From Marasmius tenuissimus (Eukaryota; Basidiomycota; Agaricomycetes; Agaricales; Marasmiaceae): a stretch of 64,000 nt of DNA. This document shows, one piece after another, positions 57,585 to 64,000 of this stretch. The DNA is taken from NCBI GenBank assembly GCA_029532415.1, contig JAQOTA010000017.1, positions 62,001 through 126,000 of the forward strand, in the 5' to 3' direction. The stretch's first letter is position 1, and each line of letters begins with the position of its first letter. Below the pieces are notes generated by a model. It made no database searches. It saw only the letters and a list, made by a program, of their open reading frames with translations, and was not told where the DNA came from. A program made the position numbers and the translations under genes.

Positions 57585-60193
57585 ATGGACTCTGGAGATG
57601 AGCATATGCAAGACGATGCAGAAGATGTTTGGAACACTTCCTCATCCTCCGCAGAGGAATGGGACGATGAGGAAGCTAACAATGCCTTCGACATGACTAT
57701 TGTGGGGGAGGAAATACGCAATGGCCAGTTACGGTGCGTTGGTACCTTCACTTAAATCCCAGAACGTTGACTGAAAGATTTTGCCCCCGACCCTAAACCT
57801 CCAGACACGAGGTATCTTCAATTCTGGAATCTGACCGAGTTTCTGCTGGTCTCAATGTAGAGTCGTACAGGTCCTTTGGGATGATTGGAAGCGTAGAGAC
57901 GGGACTAGCAACACCTGGCGACCCGACGAGGAAGGTGTCGACGAAGAGACATTGGAGGCATGGAACAACTTGGTTGCAACGAAAAGGGAAAAGCTCGCTG
58001 AAGGATCACTCGATATCGAAATTTGGAGCGATCTCAACAACGTCAATACGAACACCCGCTTGCGAGCGCAAGCCTACGATGAAAAGCGCCGGAAACGGTA
58101 CAGAGAGCCTGTGTCCTTGGTTGAACGGATGCGAGCGAATTTGGTAAAGCACGGTCGCGCTTCGCCGGCCAATGCACCGCGTCGAACGAATGTAGCTTCG
58201 CGTCGAAATCGCAACATCGTCGAAAGCCGGCAATCACGCTCTTCAACTGCGTCTACAGGACGAAGTCGTGATTTACCAGAAGCAGGGCCAAGTACTTCAA
58301 GAGCCAAACCTCGAAATTTACGTCCTTCTCGCGTGTCAACTCCCAGTGTGGTACCAGAAACCGAAGATGAGGATGTCCGAATGGCATCCCCGCCCCCTCC
58401 CCTGTCTCCGTCTCCTCCTCCATCTTATAAGGGAAAAGGCAAAGAAAGAGTTCGTAAAACATTCCTCTCGCCTTTCCGTCCTGATTTCGATCCGGATTCA
58501 CGCAGGCACGCGTCTCTCCTGTGGTCAGAACGCCTGAACCGCCTTCAAAGGGAAAAGGAAAGGAAAAGGTATGATGTTACTTGTATACAATTTTCGATAT
58601 CGACGGTATGCCAACCAACCAAGGCACCTTGGTAGTGTCTACCATCTCAAGGCGACCGTGTACGATCTGCAGGAGAACACCAAACCCAAAAATCAACTCG
58701 TGTCATTGCCCGTCTCCCTCGCAGGGCTGGATCAAGTTCTTCCGCGAGTCTTTCAGGCTCAACTACTTTGAAGTCTGGGTATGGTTCCTCGCTTCCAATG
58801 CAATATCGATGACTGACCATCTGTCCTTTTTAGACGAGACGCGCTTGCTGCTGAGTGGACAGCGAGAGCGCATAGTGTGGGAGCTGCGGCTATCACTTTT
58901 GTGAATGACGTCGACTCGGAGGAAATACCGACCCTCGTACCAAAATTTAACTACCTGGAAGCAGAATTCGACTAGTAAGAGGTCTTGAACCTGCATCTCC
59001 AGTGGCTGATAGGCTCGTCTTCTTCTCTGCAGCTCTGGTATAGACTTTGAGTTTCCTGAGAAACCGTTTTTCTCTTATTGCAATCATAAAGAATGTACAA
59101 CTGCCCGCAAATGCAATTGTATGGACGCCCAAAAACGTGTTGATTTTGCATACGATGAAGACGTACGTGTTGTTGTAGAATTTGACTTAGAGCCGACTAT
59201 CTAACACGGGCATAGGGTCACTTTAAGGACAGCGGTGCTGAGGACGAATCTCCGCCGTTCGTGGTGGAATGCAATGAAGTGAGCTACATGTTTGACTTTT
59301 TTGGGGACTTCGCTGATACGTTGCTTTCGCAGTATTGTGCCTGCAACCCCAAGCAGTGCAGAAATCGGGTCGCACAACTTCCCCGAGAAGTACCGATCGA
59401 GGTATTCAAAACTGAAAAGTGCGGATGGGGGGTCAGGTCGACCGCGGACATTGAGAAGGGGACTGTACTGGGTATTTATACAGGGTGAGTTGCGATCTTC
59501 TTGTCCCAGGACACTGTCGATGAACGTGTTCATTCAGGAAAATCATGCAAGTCGCTCAATTTCTGCTCACGTGTCGGGAGTCCATTAAATCATTGGAACC
59601 TCGTGAATGTAGACCTCGGGATGAAGCAGAGCTGTTAAAAGGCGACAAGAAGAGTTACTGTTTCGATATGGATGGACGGGAAGACCCGGATAACCCCCCT
59701 GACGAGTCCTATACCGTAGACGCGAGGACTGCCGGTGTGTATCTTGCGGACTTATCGTTCTCTCTCTCAGTCTGGCGTACTCATTCTTTCACCGAAGGTA
59801 ACTGGACACGGTTCTTGAAGTAGGTCGATTTCCTTGTTCGGTTCCCCTGCTAAATTAGCTGACACCCGCACAGTCATTCTTGCTCTGCAAACCTCAAAGT
59901 TTACCTTGCTTGTTGGCTCACAATTCCCGAGGTATCACAACGACCTTCAGACTGGTATAGATCCACTCACGCGGCCTTTCTAGAACAATCTACCGTGTTT
60001 GGTTTACTATGCTACAAAAGACTTACCTGCTCGTACGGAATTTACTTTCGACTATGACCCAGGGCAGGCCCGACTTCACAAGTTGAAGAAGGGAAAGAAG
60101 AAGGGGAAGGGGAAGAAAACGATCCCGGAAGGTGCGATCGCGTGCGAGTGTGGGACCTCGGCTTGTCGTGGATGGGTTACAGTCAATTGTTGA
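57585..60193 (+). CDS. clr4: Histone H3 lysine-9 methyltransferase, Clr4/SUV39 type
   Basis: This enzyme builds heterochromatin by methylating H3K9. Exon 1 (57585-57733) joins exon 2 at 57861 across a 127-bp intron and reads ...[20 protein letters not shown] then [19 protein letters not shown], a chromodomain with its aromatic-rich core. A basic, Ser/Pro-rich linker follows (58150-58450). The pre-SET domain has [35 protein letters not shown]. The SET domain begins [20 protein letters not shown], then [29 protein letters not shown] (the cofactor motif NHSC) and [19 protein letters not shown]. The post-SET motif is [12 protein letters not shown]. About ten introns are present. All catalytic motifs are there, so it should be active. 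A Lys-rich insert ([13 protein letters not shown]) lies between SET and post-SET. Confidence 0.93.
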
Positions 60194-60401
60194 TGGTGAG
60201 GATCCGGACTTTGTTGTATGTTGTTCAAGCTTTCCTGCAAACTCTTACTTGTAACACATAGTATTATTGGCCAGCTATGTACATCTATACCCTTACATGT
60301 AGGGATAATCTGTTCATCAAATACCGCACGGTCCGTAGTAAGGGTCATGATATACTGGCTAGCGGCAGGGATATAGCCGAAGGGAAGGGACTGTGGATGT
60401 T

Positions 60402-61514
60402 CTAACCACCCATAACCAATGTATGGAAGTTCGGGAATACCAACTCTTCTTCGACCGTCTTTCGAATGACGTCCTGGATGAACCTCTCGACCCTGGTGAC
60501 ATTCTTCAGGACATGTTTATCGGCCTGTCCAATCTCGCTTTCAATGAAAATCGATGGGAGAAGACGTTGTCCGATGGGAAGCGGCTTCCCCGGACGGGAA
60601 ACATTGATGGATGGGGGAGGTGAATCTTCGTCTAACGGCGTTGTGCTTTCAACGTCATCAGGCTCCGGGGGCGTATCCCGTTTAGGACGATCACCTGCAG
60701 GTCCATATGGGTCCAACTCGTCTACAATGCAAAGGTGAACCCGGCTGCGTTCACCCTCGTAGGCTACGGCGATTTCACCGTTGAATATGAGACCGGTTAC
60801 AGAGAGCTTGATGGGGAGAGACATGAACATCGGAGATGGGTAATTTATGAGCAGGGATGTGGTTAGAGTGATGCGTAGGTCTGATTGCCAGTTCACATGG
60901 AAATGTAACTGGAGATTGGGATTCGTGCTGTTATTATTCTGGGGAGGTTCCGGGGGTGTTGCCAATGAATCGGTATCGGAATCTTGAGACGGTTGGTGAG
61001 CCTGTGGGGGTTGGAGAGGTGTTCGTTCGTGGAGAGGAAGTCGGTCATAGAATGAAGCAAATGGTGGTCGGTAGTCACCCAAATTTGGGTTCCATGAATT
61101 CACGGTTGGTAAATTGGGAGTTGAAGCGAACATATCCATTGGATTACTGCGTCGCATAAAACGGAGGTGCGGGGGAAGTTGTTGCTGTTGTGAGAGTCCT
61201 TCCTCTAAACGAGCTGCTTTCCTCGACACCCACTCGAAGCCGTCTTCGTCTTCATCGTCTGGGCCTTCAGTGACCTTCACTGGGCCTCTGTCTGATTCTG
61301 ATTCCTCATCGTCGTCTTCCAAAAAGTCTCGGTAGATGTCACGGAGGTCAACAAGCTCGATATCGGGTGCTGCTGTTCCAAACTCGAGTCCTGTAACCTC
61401 TACAGGGCCAATGAACGACGGTCGAGTGGTCGTAGATAGTTGTTTGTTCAGAATGTCGACCAATTTTGAAGATAAGGAAGAGTCTAGTTTGCCCCATTCC
61501 AGGTCTATGGACAT
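60402..61514 (-). CDS. mdm12: Mdm12, ERMES complex subunit
   Basis: Mdm12 bridges the mitochondrial and ER parts of the ERMES tether and carries lipids through its SMP domain. The frame starts MSIDLEWGKLDSSLSSKLVD at 61514 (upstream codons in the same frame lack this motif) and is intronless, 370 residues. Family signatures are SFIGPVEVTGLEFGTAAPDI, ELVDLRDIYRDFLEDDDE, LQLHFHVNWQSDLRITLTTS, LPIKLSVTGLIFNGEIAVAY and RVHLCIVDELDPYG. The end is IQDVIRKTVEEELVFPNFHT. Basidiomycete-type acidic and Pro/Ser/Gln-rich inserts separate the SMP strands. It is one of the few genes here without introns. Confidence 0.96.
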   Translation of the reverse strand: MSIDLEWGKLDSSLSSKLVDILNKQLSTTTRPSFIGPVEVTGLEFGTAAPDIELVDLRDIYRDFLEDDDEESESDRGPVKVTEGPDDEDEDGFEWVSRKAARLEEGLSQQQQLPPHLRFMRRSNPMDMFASTPNLPTVNSWNPNLGDYRPPFASFYDRLPLHERTPLQPPQAHQPSQDSDTDSLATPPEPPQNNNSTNPNLQLHFHVNWQSDLRITLTTSLLINYPSPMFMSLPIKLSVTGLIFNGEIAVAYEGERSRVHLCIVDELDPYGPAGDRPKRDTPPEPDDVESTTPLDEDSPPPSINVSRPGKPLPIGQRLLPSIFIESEIGQADKHVLKNVTRVERFIQDVIRKTVEEELVFPNFHTLVMGG

Positions 61515-62465
61515 GTTACAACCGGGCGTTGGAAGGTTATGGTAGGGAAGGAAAGGCGCTTGAAATAGTAACAGTGCGAACTGGCGCAACGAGAATCAAA
61601 TGATCATGTTCTCGGTGACAACATCCAGAGGCTGCTATCCAGGTGAGTGTACGTTGTGGGAGATTGTGGGAAAGGGTGAATTCAGGCGGTGATCTACCGT
61701 GGCCGCATGCTGGCTGCCCGTAACGTTGCACCTGCGTTGAACTTACCTGAGAATTTTTCACTCCCATGTCAGCCAAGCTCCCGTTCGTCTATATACCAGG
61801 TACCTGCAGAGCTCCTCTGTACTTCTGGCTCTTGATAACGGATGGTGGTGCGTAGTTTGTTGATATACATAGCTGGACTTAAAGTTAAACTCTCGAGGGA
61901 TGACAATCTCCGCGTTTAGAAACTGGATTCCAACTGGTTGAGCCCTTTCGGACCATGCCTTACCCTTCTCAGTCTGATTGAACGGCCACTTATTTGAACG
62001 GAGGAACGATACCAATTTGACTCAGTGGCTGCCTTTAGGACCTCTGAGGATCACAAGCTCCCAGCGTGTTCAACCGCCGTCTTTGTCAGGCACAGATACG
62101 GTTTCGTGAGCAGGGAATCTCTCGGAGCAGCTTTTCACAGATAAAATGCTTGACAAACCGAATAGTAACGCTAGCAGCATGACAAGTTATCGGCAAGTCG
62201 GACTCGTATGCGGAGGAATGGATTTTGAAATTTTGAATGGGTCACTGTGGGCGTCACCGCAGAGATAACTCGATTTAGTAACCCGGCCGGTAATATTTCG
62301 GCCAGCCACGTTTTTTTAGTGGACTGTATTGTGACCCTTTGTCGCCAGCCCTGTCCTGCAAACTCCCCCCATCTACCCCAACTTGCCACTCAACCTTGAT
62401 CAAGTGTCCTCAACTCTGAATATTCTCATTCGGTCGCGTCTTGAACGCTTCCGCTTCGACTCAGG
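61515..62465. other. 0.95 kb divergent intergenic region
   Basis: Lies between mdm12 (minus) and the DUF6606 gene (plus) and must contain both promoters. Short open frames (61537-61776, 61758-62015, both minus) have no family resemblance. A CACGTTTTTTTAG stretch near 62308 is the only low-complexity tract. Confidence 0.45.
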
Positions 62466-64000
62466 ATGCCGGTCAACTACAACACGGAGCAAATCCTGTA
62501 TACTATCAATCATGTCTTTCTCCCACCCAAGCTACCCCAAGTTCGTGTCAGACGCGTGCTTTTGAATTGACGACAAGCTGATTCTTTGTAGGAAAACGAA
62601 CAAAATGGTGTAAAGGACCATACTATCGCTGCGATTGTCGTCGACAGCGCTAGAGCCTTTCGGGGGGCGGGTCTACAAGGCGAAGAATTAACATATTGGA
62701 ACATCTTCCTGAGGTTGTTGTGTCAATTCAGAGATGTCCACAAGGACAACGTTTTGGATGTGAAAGACGTGAAGAAGGCATTGAAGGGCCTGTCATCCCA
62801 TGGTAAGCCGTGTTACTGTAAATGAGTGGACACCATAAGCTCATCACTTGCCTATAACAAAAGACACGATCACGTTCCTTATTCGAGCACAAAACGTGGG
62901 TGTCGTCTTCAGGAAAACAGACGATAGCATTGTGGCTGAATCTTTCGAGGTTGCACCACCAGCGCACGAGGTCCTCTCTGCTACGGGCAGGCTCATCCGG
63001 TCATTTCCAGGTCCCACGATCCAGTTGCCCAGTGACCCCTTTGATTCCCCAGCTCAGTACTTCAACCAAGAGTTGGCGAATTTTCTCGTAGAGATGAACA
63101 ATGAGGTGCCCTTTGAGGACAATAGCAGAGAGCGTCGCACTTCGCTCAATACAGGCGGTGGTGGAGATGACAACAAGGATCCCAAATTCATCACCAGCCT
63201 ACTCACTGGCATCCTTTGAGGGATGAACGGGCAGGCCGCTCAGGTCACTCGGATTAACAAGCGCTTTGGTGACGAACCGCTCGGAGGGGGAAAGAACAGT
63301 GCCACAGGGTGGAGAAGATCGTCTGCCTACCTCGTCTTGCGCGTCGCCATGCAGACGACTTTGATGCAGAGAGACCCGACTCATCGTCTGTACAAGGAGT
63401 TTATGGTCTTCTTCCATGCCATCATTATTGAACACGCTCTCAAGAACAACTTCAACTCGGATTTACTCTTCTGTATCCGAGCCAAGATGAGCCGTAGGCT
63501 CGCAAAGTTGGCAATGACCGGGGACGTTCGTGATTTTGTCACTCGACGCGTTGATGGGGTCTGTCAACAGGTCGAAGCGGAACTCCAGCGACGATGGACC
63601 CACATCCAGGAGAACACTTTGACCCCTCCCTCCGTCCTTGAAACCCCTTGGAACCCGGAGAATCTGTATGTCGACATTGCCGTGAACATGCAGCTTACCA
63701 ATTCCGAAGCTTGTATCAACATTGCACTCGACCCGACTGCTGCTCCTCCAGCCACCCTATCCACATTTGAGCCCACTCAAGAGTCGTGTTTATGGGACTT
63801 GATCAATTTCCACAACGTAACACTGAAGTCGTTCAAAGACGCCTTCGATCGGGACCCATTCTTTGCCCTTGCGGATTTCAAAATCTTGGTGGGTTGCGGG
63901 CCCATGAACGACTGGGTCGAAACCAAGCTCGCGGCTCCCCAAAAATTTGTGAAGGAGCAGGCCATCCGCCACCTATGGTTGTACTTGTACACCTACCACA
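62466..64000 (+). CDS. Giant DUF6606-family protein, N-terminal part, with an in-frame TGA
   Basis: The start is MPVNYNTEQILYTINHVFLP followed by PPKLPQ, the DUF6606 signature. Introns after CCCCAA (GTTCGT) and after CATG (GTAAGC) join in frame to QENEQNGVKDHTIAAIVVDS and SSHDTITFLIRAQNVGVVFR. The frame runs to FITSLLTGIL and a TGA at 63217-63219, then continues in the same frame with GMNGQAAQVTRINKRFGDEP, WRRSSAYLVLRVAMQTTL and FFHAIIIEHALKNNFNSDLL to the right edge. As I know the family, this position reads G-I-L-R-G, so the TGA sits where an Arg codon is expected. Full members exceed 3,000 residues and carry DUF3638/DUF3645 further on; they are fungal proteins of unknown function. It is either a pseudogene, a readthrough case or a sequence error. 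Confidence 0.8.

Noticed and set aside
57410..57751. 113-residue minus-strand frame
   Set aside because: It overlaps the first exon of the methyltransferase on the opposite strand and is a shadow.

Overview
The window is 64 kb of nuclear DNA from a filamentous basidiomycete, most likely a mushroom-forming Agaricomycete. The case rests on short introns of about 45-65 bp in nearly every gene, dense gene packing on both strands, a Plavaka-type DNA transposase, and several protein families known mainly from Agaricomycetes (DUF7330, a mushroom-specific pseudogene family, a multi-RRM Mrn1/Nrd1-like protein, LIM-RhoGAP Lrg1). Reading frames were checked by eye across many splice junctions. Where I quote exon borders they preserve frame and join recognisable protein sequence.

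Layout. (1) 1-6 kb is a transposon-rich region. An LTR retrotransposon (probably Ty1/copia; gag and one 487-bp LTR visible, the rest off the left edge) sits inside the C-terminal coding part of an otherwise intact-looking Plavaka transposase. A field of repeated GGCGCAAACC motifs lies upstream of the transposase. (2) 6-8.3 kb holds a member of an uncharacterised mushroom family, broken by one in-frame TGA. (3) 8.8-23 kb, all on the minus strand: a Baeyer-Villiger monooxygenase, a homeodomain-like protein, a mitochondrial pyruvate/branched-chain dehydrogenase kinase, the cell-wall-integrity MAP kinase (Slt2/Mpk1 type) and symplekin/Pta1. (4) 23-28.3 kb: V-ATPase subunit G, a p24 cargo receptor, a broken RRM gene pair and an orphan basic protein. 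(5) 28.5-40.5 kb: a coiled-coil orphan, a Zn2Cys6 transcription factor, the divergent ribosomal pair P2/uS19(RPS15), and a Yvh1-type dual-specificity phosphatase whose first exon is tandemly duplicated. (6) 41-51.6 kb, plus strand: a DUF7330 protein, Lrg1-like RhoGAP, Nha1-type Na+/H+ antiporter and Nbp35. (7) 52-64 kb: a small orphan, a Tda3-like FAD oxidoreductase, Gpi8, an HCNGP/SAP30BP-like protein, a Clr4/SUV39-type H3K9 methyltransferase, Mdm12, and the start of a giant DUF6606-family gene that carries an in-frame TGA and runs off the right edge.

Most of the window is core eukaryotic housekeeping and does not form one pathway. The nearest thing to a theme is the cell wall and surface: the Slt2 MAPK, the Rho1-GAP Lrg1 that normally acts upstream of it, and Gpi8, which attaches GPI anchors to wall proteins. 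I found no tRNA, rRNA, CRISPR or secondary-metabolite cluster. The most unusual signals are the YVH1 exon duplication, the two isolated in-frame TGA codons, the broken RRM gene, the bidirectional 10-mer field beside the Plavaka element, and a probable non-canonical in-frame intron in the antiporter.
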